Position numbers and translations under genes: made by a program. This document shows positions 42,153 to 51,102 of a stretch of DNA of 64,000 bases, piece by piece. This stretch comes from WJJR01 sp964440935 (GTDB lineage: Bacteria > Zixibacteria > MSB-5A5 > WJJR01). The stretch covers positions 1 to 64,000 of the forward strand of contig CAYTTY010000002.1 in assembly GCA_964440935.1 (NCBI GenBank), read 5' to 3'. How positions within the stretch are numbered: position 1 is the first letter of the stretch; each line of letters begins with the position of its first letter. The notes beneath the pieces were generated by a model that saw nothing but the letters and a program-made list of their open reading frames with translations, did no database searches and was not told where the DNA came from.

Positions 42153-43898
42153 ATGATCCGCAGTCTCCGGTTATGTGCCCTACTCACCGTGTTGGTGGCC
42201 ATCGCCATTCTTCCGGTCGATCGTGCCGCGGCCCGCTCAATGGATATCACTCACTTCGACGTGCAGCTCGATGTCAACGTCGATGGCACACTCGATGTCA
42301 CCGAAATGATCGAAGTGGAATTCTCCGGATCGTGGCAGGGGATGTATCGCACGATTCCCGTTCGCTATCGTAACGAGGCGGGATTCAACTACACGCTATT
42401 CCTCGATATTGAAAGTGTCGTTGATGGCCGCGGCTCACCGCTGCGCTACGAAACCAGCCGTCAGGGTCACTACCGTAAAATCAAAGTGTGGGTGCCGAAC
42501 GCTCAAGACGCTAGGCGTACGGTTACGATCAATTACACCGTCGACAATGCACTGCGGTTTTTCGATGATCACGACGAACTGTACTGGAACGTTACCGGTG
42601 ACGAGTGGGACTTTCCCATTCGCAAGGCGACCGCCACGGTGCGTCTGCCTTCAGGCGCTGAACAGGTACGCGCCGCCGCTTACACCGGCGTTTACGGTTC
42701 GCGCGACAGCCAGGCCGGCGTGAACATCGACAACAATATCATCTCATTCGCCACCACCCGATCGCTGTCGTATCGCGAAGGCATGACCGTTGTCGTCGGC
42801 TGGGCGAAGGGTTTGGTGGAAGAGCCGGGATTTGTCGATAACGCCATCGATTTCGCGCGCAGCAATTGGCCGTTGGCGATTCCAATCATTGCCGCCATCA
42901 TCATGTTCCGCCTATGGTACACCCGCGGCCGCGATCCCAGGATGCGTCCGATTGCCGTTCAGTATGAACCGCCCAAGGATTTATCTCCCGCTGAAGCCGG
43001 AACGCTGATCGATAATTCCGCCGACATGCGCGATATCACCGCGACCATCGTTGATTTGGCGGTGAAGGGGTACATCATCATTGAAGAAACGAAAAGCGAG
43101 AAGCTGTTCGGTTTGTTCTCCTCTGACGATTACATATTTCACTCCGTGAAAGATCCGATGACGTGGAGCGACCTCAAACCCCACGAATGGAAACTGATGA
43201 ACGCCCTGTTTAAGGGAGGGGGGAGCCAGTCGGTCCAGATGTCGGATTTGGAGAAGAAGTTTTATACACACCTCTCCGGCATTCGTGATTCAATATTTGG
43301 CCGACTGGTCAAGCAGAAGTTCTACCGCCGTCGTCCCGATACGGTGAAGGGCCAGTATGTGTTCGGTGGAGTCGTTTTGGGAGGATTACTGCTGGCTTTC
43401 TTGTTGGTTGCCGGAGACGGGTACGGTATCGCCCCTATCACCGGCATCATATCCGCGATCGGAACAACCATCGCAATCGCCGGCTTCGGGCTATTCATGC
43501 CCGCGCGTACAAAGGCGGGTGTACGCACACTGGAAGGCGTACTGGGCTTTGCCGAATTCATCGAACGGGTCGAGTCGGATAAGTATGAACGCATCGAAAT
43601 CACACCGGACATGTTCGAGCGTTTCCTGCCGTTTGCGATGGCCTTCGGCCTCGAAAAACGCTGGGCCGAAGCCTTCGAAGGGCTGACGACCGAGCCGCCC
43701 CAGTGGTACCGCGGGGCCAGCCTTTCCCATGGATTCCGTCCGTACCTGTTTGCCGCCACAATGAGCACCATGTCCACCCGCGCCTCACAAGCGATGGCAT
43801 CGGCCCCGCGCAGCAAAGGCGGCTCCGGATTTGGTGGTGGAGGAGGGGGAGGCAGCTCCGGTGGCGGCTTCGGCGGCGGTGGCGGCGGTGGGTTTTAA
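42153..43898 (+). CDS. DUF2207 membrane protein with glycine-rich tail
   Basis: A 581-residue membrane protein. A signal segment (LCALLTVLVAIAILPVDRAAA) is followed by an extracytoplasmic beta domain of DUF2207 (SMDITHFDVQLDVNVDGTLDVTEMIEVEF; NYTVDNALRFFDDHDELYWNVTGDEWDFPI). A transmembrane helix follows near 245, then a soluble region (PAEAGTLIDNSADMRDITATIVDLAVKGYI), two helices around 400-450, and a final low-complexity stretch made almost only of Gly, Ser and Phe. The glycine tail is typical of this family and its YgcG-like relatives. It is co-transcribed with lemA; the pair probably forms an envelope complex of unknown role. Confidence 0.92.
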   Translation: MIRSLRLCALLTVLVAIAILPVDRAAARSMDITHFDVQLDVNVDGTLDVTEMIEVEFSGSWQGMYRTIPVRYRNEAGFNYTLFLDIESVVDGRGSPLRYETSRQGHYRKIKVWVPNAQDARRTVTINYTVDNALRFFDDHDELYWNVTGDEWDFPIRKATATVRLPSGAEQVRAAAYTGVYGSRDSQAGVNIDNNIISFATTRSLSYREGMTVVVGWAKGLVEEPGFVDNAIDFARSNWPLAIPIIAAIIMFRLWYTRGRDPRMRPIAVQYEPPKDLSPAEAGTLIDNSADMRDITATIVDLAVKGYIIIEETKSEKLFGLFSSDDYIFHSVKDPMTWSDLKPHEWKLMNALFKGGGSQSVQMSDLEKKFYTHLSGIRDSIFGRLVKQKFYRRRPDTVKGQYVFGGVVLGGLLLAFLLVAGDGYGIAPITGIISAIGTTIAIAGFGLFMPARTKAGVRTLEGVLGFAEFIERVESDKYERIEITPDMFERFLPFAMAFGLEKRWAEAFEGLTTEPPQWYRGASLSHGFRPYLFAATMSTMSTRASQAMASAPRSKGGSGFGGGGGGGSSGGGFGGGGGGGF

Positions 43899-43954
43899 GT
43901 CATCTCCAATCCACCGGTGTTCAGAGCGATTCGCGGAGTCTCGGCAGCAAGGAC

Positions 43955-44096
43955 CTACCCCTCACCCCGACCCTCTCCCTCGAGGGGAGAGAGAGAAAAA
44001 CGAAGGTAGATTAACGCAATTCGGACCACGTAATCGTGACACGCAAGCTGAGTTTCCTCTCCCCTCGGGAGAGGGCTGGGGTGAGGGGGAAGTCCG
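43955..44096. repeat. Long inverted repeat CCCTCACCCC...GGGGTGAGGG
   Basis: CCCTCACCCCGACCCTCTCCC with the following GAGGGGAGAG (from 43960) is mirrored by CTCTCCCCTCGGGAGAGGG and CTGGGGTGAGGG (to about 44091), enclosing about 70 bp. This is a repeat type widespread among bacterial genomes. It lies between the DUF2207 gene and a GT9 gene and could stop transcription from either side. Confidence 0.7.
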
Positions 44097-44235
44097 GTCG
44101 TCGTAGCACGTATCAAGACGACCCCAAAACGACCACATTGGTTGTTCCAATCTGAACCCGTTACAGCACCTACCGCTCAGTCCCGGAATGTGTTATACTG
44201 CTGAGACCACGACGACCACAAATCCCTTCAAACTC

Positions 44236-45312
44236 ATGACATCGCCCTACCAGAACATCCTCGTCACCCGCACTGATCGCCTCGGCGATGTCATTCTATC
44301 GTTGCCGGTTGCGGCGGCCATCAAGGATGCCTGGCCCGATACCCGGGTGACGTTCCTTGTTCGCGAGGCGGTCTTACCGATTATCCGGATGTGTTCCTGG
44401 GTGGACGATGCAATCGTGGCGGACGATGGGCGCCGGTTGGGATCACAATATAAGGATCTCCGCGATCGTCGTTTCGATGCGGCCGTCTGCCTTTTCCCAA
44501 AGTCCACCGTCGCCGGTCTTCTTAAACGAGCCCGCATACCGGTACGAGTCGGAACCGCGCGCCGGCTGTACTCGTTCCGCTTCAACCGTCGCGTCCACGT
44601 CTCCCGCGCCAAAGGCGGCAGGCACGAGCGCGACTTTAATCTCGATCTGCTTCAGGGATTGACCCTCGACAATCCCACGGTGGTCGACCCGGTTTGCGAA
44701 CCGCCTTCAGAAGCGGTAGAACGGTCCGCACAACTGCTTGTACAAAAGGGCGTCCAAGTGGGGGATCAATCCCCCATTGCCATCGTCCACCCCGGCTGCG
44801 GCGGCTCGGCGCGGAATTGGTCGATGGACAACTACCGAACACTGTGTCGCCAACTCATCGACAATGGCGTACGGGTTGTGCTCTCCGGGACCGAATCGGA
44901 ACGGGAACTGGCGGCGACCGTAGCGGGCGATTTGAAGGACCGTATCACCATCATCGCCGGGGAGACCGATTTGGAGATGCTGGCGGGGATCATGCAGCAC
45001 GCCGATCTGTTCATTGGGCCGTCGACCGGCCCGATGCATCTGGCGGCGGCGGTTGGCTTACCCGTGCTGGCCCTGTTTGGACCGGTTCGGACGACGACAC
45101 CCGACCGCTGGGGTCCGCTTGGCGACCATCACCACGTGTTCACACCCGATGTGCCCACGTGCAATTGCAAGCTCGATCGGTGTAAACTGGGCGATTGTAT
45201 GGACCGAATTGCCGTACCAACTGTAGTGGAGAGGGCATTGACAATGATTCGGTCACAGGCAAAACGAGCGTCCGCAACGACGAGCGACCGACAGAACATA
45301 CAGATCCGTTAA
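44236..45312 (+). CDS. Glycosyltransferase family 9 (ADP-heptose:LPS heptosyltransferase-like)
   Basis: A 358-residue GT-B enzyme, closer to the classical WaaC/WaaF pattern than the GT9 at 22323. It opens ILVTRTDRLGDVILSLPVAAAIKDAWP. The donor domain has IAIVHPGCGGSARNWSMDNY, LFIGPSTGPMHLAAAVGLPVLALFGP and a C-terminal cysteine group (CNCKLDRCKLGDC) that may bind metal. The role is probably transfer of a heptose-like sugar to the LPS inner core. ATG 44236 is preferred over an upstream GTG (44188), which adds low-complexity threonines. relA begins 5 bp after the stop. Confidence 0.9.
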   Translation: MTSPYQNILVTRTDRLGDVILSLPVAAAIKDAWPDTRVTFLVREAVLPIIRMCSWVDDAIVADDGRRLGSQYKDLRDRRFDAAVCLFPKSTVAGLLKRARIPVRVGTARRLYSFRFNRRVHVSRAKGGRHERDFNLDLLQGLTLDNPTVVDPVCEPPSEAVERSAQLLVQKGVQVGDQSPIAIVHPGCGGSARNWSMDNYRTLCRQLIDNGVRVVLSGTESERELAATVAGDLKDRITIIAGETDLEMLAGIMQHADLFIGPSTGPMHLAAAVGLPVLALFGPVRTTTPDRWGPLGDHHHVFTPDVPTCNCKLDRCKLGDCMDRIAVPTVVERALTMIRSQAKRASATTSDRQNIQIR

Positions 45313-45317
45313 CACGC

Positions 45318-47534
45318 ATGAACGAGAAGGCTCTACAGACATCCGCTCCCGCGGATCAGCCGATCATGAACCTCGCGGAGTTCATCATCCGTGTCGAGGC
45401 GGAGAAGGCGAATATCGATATTCCGTTGATTCGCAAGGCGTACGAGTTCTCTGCCGGTGCCCACTATGGCCAGAAACGCGAATCGGGCGAGCCGTACCTG
45501 AATCACTGTCTCGAAGTGGCCATGATCCTTGCCAGCCAGCGGCTTGATTCGGCGACCATCGCCGCCGGGCTGATCCATGACGTGGTCGAAGATACGCAGT
45601 ACGATCTCAGTGCCATCCGCGACTTGTTCGGCGACGATATCGCCATTCTGGTTGACGGCGTCACCAAAATCAGCAGCATCCGGATCAAGAGCCGCACCGA
45701 GCTGCAGGTCGAGTATTTTCGTAAGATGCTGGTGTCGATGGCCGAAGATTTGCGCGTCATTATCATCAAACTCGCCGACCGTCTCCACAACATGCGCACC
45801 CTCGATGTGCTTGTTCCCGAGCGCCAGCGACGCATCGCCCAGGAAACGCACGATGTGTTCGCGCCATTGGCCCATCGCTTCGGGATGGCGCGCATCAAAT
45901 GGGAACTGGAAGACTTGTCGCTGAAGTATCTGCATCCCGACGTCTATCAGGATCTCCAGCGCCGCATCGAGATGTCGCGTGAGGAGCGCCATGAGTACAT
46001 CGAACAGGTCACCGAGCCGCTCAATGTGGCACTCAAAGCCGAAGAGATTGACGCGGTTATTACCGGGCGCGCCAAGCACTTCGATTCAATCTATCGCAAG
46101 ATGCAGAAACGGCATAAGCGATTTGAAGAAATCTACGATCTGATTGCCATCCGCATTCTCGTCAGCTCTGAACGGGATTGCTATCACGCGCTGGGTGTCG
46201 TGCACACTCTGTGGACACCGGTGGTCGATCGCTTCCATGATTACATTGCCACGCCCAAAACCAACATGTACCAGTCGTTGCACACGACGGTCATCGGGCC
46301 GCGCGGACGGATGGTCGAAATCCAGATTCGCACCCACCGCATGCATTACACGGCCGAGTTTGGGATCGCCGCACATTGGCTGTATAAAGAAGGGCGCCAC
46401 ATCTCCGACGCATCGGATCGTCAGATGAATTGGCTGCGTGAGGTGATCGAATGGCAGAAGGAAGTGCCCGATCCCGGCGAGTTCCTCGACTTCTTCAAGA
46501 CCGACTTGTTCCAAGAGGAAATTTATGTCTTTACGCCGCGCGGCGACCTGAAACCGTTGCCGCGAGGCGCCTCACCGATCGATTTCGCCTACGCGGTCCA
46601 CACCGAAGTCGGCAGCCGGTGCACTGGGGCCAAAGTCAACGGACGGATTGTCCCGCTCACACATCAGCTGGAATCCGGCGATGAAGTCGAAATCATCACC
46701 GGGTCGCGCCCGCACCCGTCGCGCGATTGGCTGAAGATTGTCAAGACCACCAAAGCCCGATCCAAAATTCGGCAGTTTCTGCGACGGATCGGTTTCGAAC
46801 AGTCGCTGGCGCTGGGCAAAGAAATTCTCAGCCGCGAGTTGAAGCGGTTGCGCAAGAGTCCCCCCAACGACTCGCAATTGACTGATCTGGCGATGGCGTT
46901 GTCGTATCCCGATGCCGACGCTCTGCTGGCCGCGATGGGGGCTGGCCAGGTGTCGGCACAAAATCTGATTCATCGTCTGTTTCCCGAGACGGCGGAGAAG
47001 GCGCAATCAAAACCGACAATGGTGCAGCGGTTTGTCGACCGCGCCCGTCGCCCCCACGGCATCAAGATTCAGAACATGGACAACATGATGTTCCGATTCG
47101 CCAAATGCTGCCAGCCGGTGCCGGGGGAGAGGATCCTGGGTTTCATCACGCGGGGGCGGGGTGTCACCGTTCACCGCGCCGACTGCCCGAATGTGGTGCC
47201 GCTGATGCAGCAACCCGAGCGCCAGCTACCGGTCGAGTGGGATGTCGGCGCCAGCCAGACCTTCTTGGTACGGCTCCTTGTAACCCTCGAGAATCGCAAG
47301 AACCTCCTACGAGACCTGACCCAGGCGATCTCCGATGTCGAGACCAACATCCGGTCGGCAGCGGTCAATGGGGACCCCCGCACGGGAATGGGGGAATTCG
47401 TCATCGAAGTGCGCAACCTGCGTCACCTCAATCGTGTAATCGACAGTCTCCAAAAGGTTTCTGGAGTTCTCTCTGTCGATCGCTCATCCGACAAGCTGGG
47501 GCCGATCAGTGGTGATTCCGACAGTGGAGAGTGA
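45318..47534 (+). CDS. (p)ppGpp synthetase/hydrolase, RelA/SpoT family
   Basis: A 738-residue bifunctional stringent-response enzyme. The N-terminal HD hydrolase domain has YLNHCLEVAMIL and LIHDVVEDTQYD with the HD pair near 87-88. The synthetase domain has YDLIAIRILV, DRFHDYIATPKTNMYQSLHTTV and GRMVEIQIRTHRMHYTAEFGIAAHW. The regulatory half contains TGS (IYVFTPRGDLKPLPRGASPIDFAYAVHT, from about 400), a zinc-finger/helical region with CCQPVPGE, and a C-terminal ACT domain. With both catalytic motifs intact it can probably make and degrade (p)ppGpp (a Rel type). ATG 45318 fits the family start; the open frame extends further only across the GT9 3' end. Confidence 0.95.
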   Translation: MNEKALQTSAPADQPIMNLAEFIIRVEAEKANIDIPLIRKAYEFSAGAHYGQKRESGEPYLNHCLEVAMILASQRLDSATIAAGLIHDVVEDTQYDLSAIRDLFGDDIAILVDGVTKISSIRIKSRTELQVEYFRKMLVSMAEDLRVIIIKLADRLHNMRTLDVLVPERQRRIAQETHDVFAPLAHRFGMARIKWELEDLSLKYLHPDVYQDLQRRIEMSREERHEYIEQVTEPLNVALKAEEIDAVITGRAKHFDSIYRKMQKRHKRFEEIYDLIAIRILVSSERDCYHALGVVHTLWTPVVDRFHDYIATPKTNMYQSLHTTVIGPRGRMVEIQIRTHRMHYTAEFGIAAHWLYKEGRHISDASDRQMNWLREVIEWQKEVPDPGEFLDFFKTDLFQEEIYVFTPRGDLKPLPRGASPIDFAYAVHTEVGSRCTGAKVNGRIVPLTHQLESGDEVEIITGSRPHPSRDWLKIVKTTKARSKIRQFLRRIGFEQSLALGKEILSRELKRLRKSPPNDSQLTDLAMALSYPDADALLAAMGAGQVSAQNLIHRLFPETAEKAQSKPTMVQRFVDRARRPHGIKIQNMDNMMFRFAKCCQPVPGERILGFITRGRGVTVHRADCPNVVPLMQQPERQLPVEWDVGASQTFLVRLLVTLENRKNLLRDLTQAISDVETNIRSAAVNGDPRTGMGEFVIEVRNLRHLNRVIDSLQKVSGVLSVDRSSDKLGPISGDSDSGE

Positions 47535-47611
47535 GGAACAACGGGCTCAAATGCCTGTTTTTCTCGACAGATGGTATTCCCCGCAATAAACGACGAGTCC
47601 GATAGTATAAT

Positions 47612-50605
47612 ATGACGATGATACGCCGTCTCACATTCGCAGTTTTGGCACTGACTCTGGTAGTGATTCTCCCTCAGGCGGCGTCGGGCCAATTCTATTA
47701 TGGTAAGAACAAGGTGCAGTATACCGACTTCGAGTGGATGGTTCTGTCCACCGAGCGGTTTGACATCTATTTCTATGAGGCCGAGCGTGAGCTGGCTGAA
47801 CTGGCCGCCGAAGCCGCTGAGGAATCGTATGACATCCTCGCCGACCGCTTCAATCATCAGGTCGTTCGGCGCATCCCGCTGATCATCTACTCATCACCGA
47901 ACTTCTTCAGCGAGACGAACGTCATTTCATCGCTGTTGCCGGAAAACGTTGGCGGATTCACCGAGTTCCTAAAGGGCCGCGTTGTCCTCCCGTTCAATGG
48001 ATCCTGGTATGATTTTCATCGTGTGCTGCAGCACGAGCTTGTGCACGTCTTCACCATGTCCAAGCTCTCTTCGGTCACCAAGGCCCATCGCAAACTGACT
48101 TCGGCCAGCCCGCCGTTGTGGTTTACCGAGGGCATAGCCGAGTTCTACTCCGGAGAGTGGGATTCCGACGGCGATATGGTCATGAGCGACCTGGTCCTCA
48201 CCGGCCGCATGAGCAACCTCAACGGGATGAACGCGATTTACGGCTCCTATCTCATGTACAAGGCCGGCGAATCATTCTTCCATTTTATTGAAGAGGAATA
48301 CGGCACCGAGTACATCCTCCGCATTTTCGAGAACTGGTGGCGCGGTGGCAACTTCGACGAAATCATCGCCGTGACCTTCCAGAAACCGCTCGATGACATC
48401 GGCGTCGAGTGGGGATATTGGCTCAAGAAGAAGTACTTCCCAACCATCGAGGACCGGGAACTCCCCGACCAGTTGGCCCAGCGGATCACCAAGTCGGGCT
48501 ACAACGTCAAGCCGGCCCCCGTTCAGCTTCCGGTCGGAGACACCACCGAACAGTGGGTGGCGTTCAAGGCCAATCGCCTCGGCTACGCCGGGTTGTACAT
48601 GACCCGTGTGAATGACGGCGAACGCCAGACCGAAACGCTCCTCCGCGGTGAGCGCACTTCGGAGTTTGAATCGCTTCACCTTTTGAAATCGGGGCTCGAC
48701 GTTAACGCCGAAGGACGCATCGTCTTCTCGTCGAAGAGCCATGAACGCGATGTCATTTATATTCTCGATGCCCAAACGCGTAACGTCGTCGACGAGCATG
48801 AATTTGATTCGCTCTACGTGATCGCGTCACCGAGTTATTCGCCCGACGGACGGCTAATCGCGTTCTCCGGATGCCACAAGGATGGCATCCACGACCTGTT
48901 CCTGTACGACCTGGAGCGGAAGACCCTGCGTCAACTGACCAACGACATCTACTACGATGCCGATCCGGTCTTTACGCCCGACGGTAAGGGGCTGGTGTTC
49001 GCATCGGATCGCGGACGGTACGGTCGTGAAGGATATATGAATCTGTATCGCTACCAACTGACGAATGGTCACACGGAGAGCCTGGCCGAACGCGATCGCC
49101 CGAGCAATCCGTTCTTCAGCCCCATGACGCCGCAGCCGGGTGATCCCGATGTTTTGCTGGCGGCGGGTGATGACGACTACAGCTTGATCAGTCACGTCGA
49201 CGATAAGGCCTGGCTGACGGCGGCTGCGCGCATTGAAGTGTTGACCGAGGGCCGCCATAATGATCGGTCTCCGACCTTCGCGCCCGACAGCCATGAGTTG
49301 ATCTACTCGTCGGATCGCGATGGACGATACAACATCTATCGCCGCACCAGGGACGGACGGCTCGATAAACTGACCAACGTCGCCACGGCGGCTTTCGATC
49401 CGCGGGTCTTCCCCGATGGTGAGGGATTCGTTTTCACGGCGTACCAATCGACCGGTTTCCAGCTTTTCCAGATGCCGTTCCCGGAGCAGGATTCGCTCGT
49501 GGTCGTGGAGTCACCCGACTCGACGTATCTGCTCGCCAGCGCCACCACCGACACGGTGTATCATTCGTCCTGGCGGCCGATGCGCGGTGGCGGCAACATG
49601 ACCCGCAGTGCCGTGAAGTACAAAAACCGGTTCTCGTTCGACATCGCCCAGTCAGCGGTGGCCTTCGACGCGTTCTATGGCACCATCGGCGGTTTCCAGA
49701 CCGCACTCACCGATGTCCTCGGTAATCATCAGTATTTCTTTCTGGTGGCCAACAACGCCGACAGTAAAGACGAATTCTTCCAGAGCTTTAATGTTGCGCT
49801 CAACTACATCAATCGCGAGCATCGCATCAACTACGGGTATGGGGCGTACCACCTGTACGACGAGTACAATGATCCGGTCGAAGGGCCGTTGCAGGAACGC
49901 CAGTACGGTGTCGCCGGCTATGCGGGCTACCCATTGTCCAAGTTCCGCCGCATCGAATCGTCGCTGTTCTTACGGCAATCGAAGCGCGAGGAACTCTTTG
50001 GGGGGCCGACACGCGAAGCGCTGTTGGCGACACAGTTTATTGGATTGGTCCAGGACAACTCGATCTGGGATATTTCCGGGCCCATCGACGGACATCGCTT
50101 CCTCTTATCGCTCGGCTATACCGCCGACCTGTCGGAATTCCGGTCCTTTAATCGCATTGGGATTGTCGATGCGCGCAAGTACTTCCGTTTGGGCAGGTAC
50201 TCCGCGTTCGCCACACGTATTCTGGGGCATTTCTCGTCGGGTCATGAGCCGCAGCGACGGTATCTCGGCGGCAGTTGGGATCTGCGTGGATACTCCCGCC
50301 GCGGTTTCTATGCGCGTAATGTGATTCTGTCGTCGAACGAGCTTCGCTTCCCATTAATCGATGCGCTCTTCGTCGGTTTCCCGGTGGCGAGCCTCGGCTT
50401 CAATGCCATTCGGGGTGCGGTCTTCTTTGATGCCGGCAACGCTTGGGAAGATGATTTTGGCCGGATGAAAGGCTCAATGGGTGTTGGCGCGCGCGTGGCC
50501 CTGGGCTATTTTGCCGTGCTCAGATTTGACTGGGCGCGACGCACCGACTTCAGGACCATTGATGACAAGACACACTTCGAATTCTTCTTCGGTTGGAATT
50601 TCTAA
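47612..50605 (+). CDS. Peptidase MA-like / TolB-propeller / outer-membrane barrel fusion protein
   Basis: A 997-residue exported protein with three parts. After a signal peptide (FAVLALTLVVILPQAASG), residues about 40-270 form a gluzincin-type metallopeptidase domain (peptidase MA-like) with HELVH at about 141-145 and the third ligand Glu in WFTEGIAEFYSGEWD. Residues about 300-640 are TolB/PD40-type propeller blades (ASPSYSPDGRLIAFSG; YDADPVFTPDGKGLVFASDRG; DRSPTFAPDSHELIYSSDRDG). The last about 330 residues resemble a BamA/Omp85-type barrel (RRYLGGSWDLRGY; FDAGNAWEDDF) and end in an aromatic strand (HFEFFFGWNF). It should be anchored in the outer membrane with the peptidase and propeller in the periplasm. 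The substrate is unknown. Confidence 0.85.
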   Translation: MTMIRRLTFAVLALTLVVILPQAASGQFYYGKNKVQYTDFEWMVLSTERFDIYFYEAERELAELAAEAAEESYDILADRFNHQVVRRIPLIIYSSPNFFSETNVISSLLPENVGGFTEFLKGRVVLPFNGSWYDFHRVLQHELVHVFTMSKLSSVTKAHRKLTSASPPLWFTEGIAEFYSGEWDSDGDMVMSDLVLTGRMSNLNGMNAIYGSYLMYKAGESFFHFIEEEYGTEYILRIFENWWRGGNFDEIIAVTFQKPLDDIGVEWGYWLKKKYFPTIEDRELPDQLAQRITKSGYNVKPAPVQLPVGDTTEQWVAFKANRLGYAGLYMTRVNDGERQTETLLRGERTSEFESLHLLKSGLDVNAEGRIVFSSKSHERDVIYILDAQTRNVVDEHEFDSLYVIASPSYSPDGRLIAFSGCHKDGIHDLFLYDLERKTLRQLTNDIYYDADPVFTPDGKGLVFASDRGRYGREGYMNLYRYQLTNGHTESLAERDRPSNPFFSPMTPQPGDPDVLLAAGDDDYSLISHVDDKAWLTAAARIEVLTEGRHNDRSPTFAPDSHELIYSSDRDGRYNIYRRTRDGRLDKLTNVATAAFDPRVFPDGEGFVFTAYQSTGFQLFQMPFPEQDSLVVVESPDSTYLLASATTDTVYHSSWRPMRGGGNMTRSAVKYKNRFSFDIAQSAVAFDAFYGTIGGFQTALTDVLGNHQYFFLVANNADSKDEFFQSFNVALNYINREHRINYGYGAYHLYDEYNDPVEGPLQERQYGVAGYAGYPLSKFRRIESSLFLRQSKREELFGGPTREALLATQFIGLVQDNSIWDISGPIDGHRFLLSLGYTADLSEFRSFNRIGIVDARKYFRLGRYSAFATRILGHFSSGHEPQRRYLGGSWDLRGYSRRGFYARNVILSSNELRFPLIDALFVGFPVASLGFNAIRGAVFFDAGNAWEDDFGRMKGSMGVGARVALGYFAVLRFDWARRTDFRTIDDKTHFEFFFGWNF

Positions 50606-50632
50606 GCAGATGCTTTTGTGGATACGTGCGCG

Positions 50633-50840
50633 TTCCACGGGCCTGAAGGAGCCTGTTGAAAAAGTGCAAGAACTGATCATATCACGCACCGAGAAAGCGA
50701 TCATCCGTAGGGGCGTACTGAGTACGCCCTGGCCCCGTAGCAGTTACGCGCAGAGGGCGTATTCAATACGCCCCTACGAAAGCACGTCTCCTGCATTGAC
50801 GCACGTTTTTCAACACACCCCTGAAGGCCCGTGGCACGGG
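50633..50840. repeat. Family B element enclosing two GGGCGTA hairpins
   Basis: TTCCACGGGCCTGAAGGAG and CCTGTTGAAAAAG (50633-50665) face TTTTTCAACACACCCC with TGAAGGCCCGTGGCACG (50806-50837). Inside, GGGCGTACT-G-AGTACGCCC (50711-50729) and GGGCGTATT-C-AATACGCCC (50755-50773) are two perfect 9-bp stems with one-base loops, from the family also seen at 1126, 2120 and 32489. Confidence 0.8.
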
Positions 50841-50997
50841 TGCGTCTTCAATGTTGGCTCAGACCTCCGCGCGGGATGACATGAGTGACGTTCGGGGCGA
50901 CATTGACAGCATCGTCGGGACAGACGTGTGGAGGTTGTCCCGTACGTGTGACAATCAATCCCATGAACGATCCCTGTGTTCGTGTCGAGTTAAGTCG

Positions 50998-51080
50998 CGC
51001 GTAGGGGCGCGGTCTCCGCGCCCAGCACAGCATCCGGCATATAGCGACGCGTCGGGCGGGGAGACCCCGCCCGTACGAAT
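50998..51080. repeat. GC hairpin pair upstream of the PQQ-propeller gene
   Basis: GGGGCGCGGTCTCCGCGCCC (about 51004-51023) and GGGCGGGGAGACCCCGCCC (about 51055-51073) are two adjacent palindromes of similar design with about 30 bp between them. They lie in the leader or promoter region of the gene that follows. Confidence 0.6.
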
Positions 51081-51102
51081 GGGTCATTTGCTCGATCGAT
51101 TG

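Noticed and set aside
50851..51102. N-terminal extension of the PQQ-propeller lipoprotein
   Set aside because: It runs through two GC hairpins and would bury the lipoprotein signal inside the protein.
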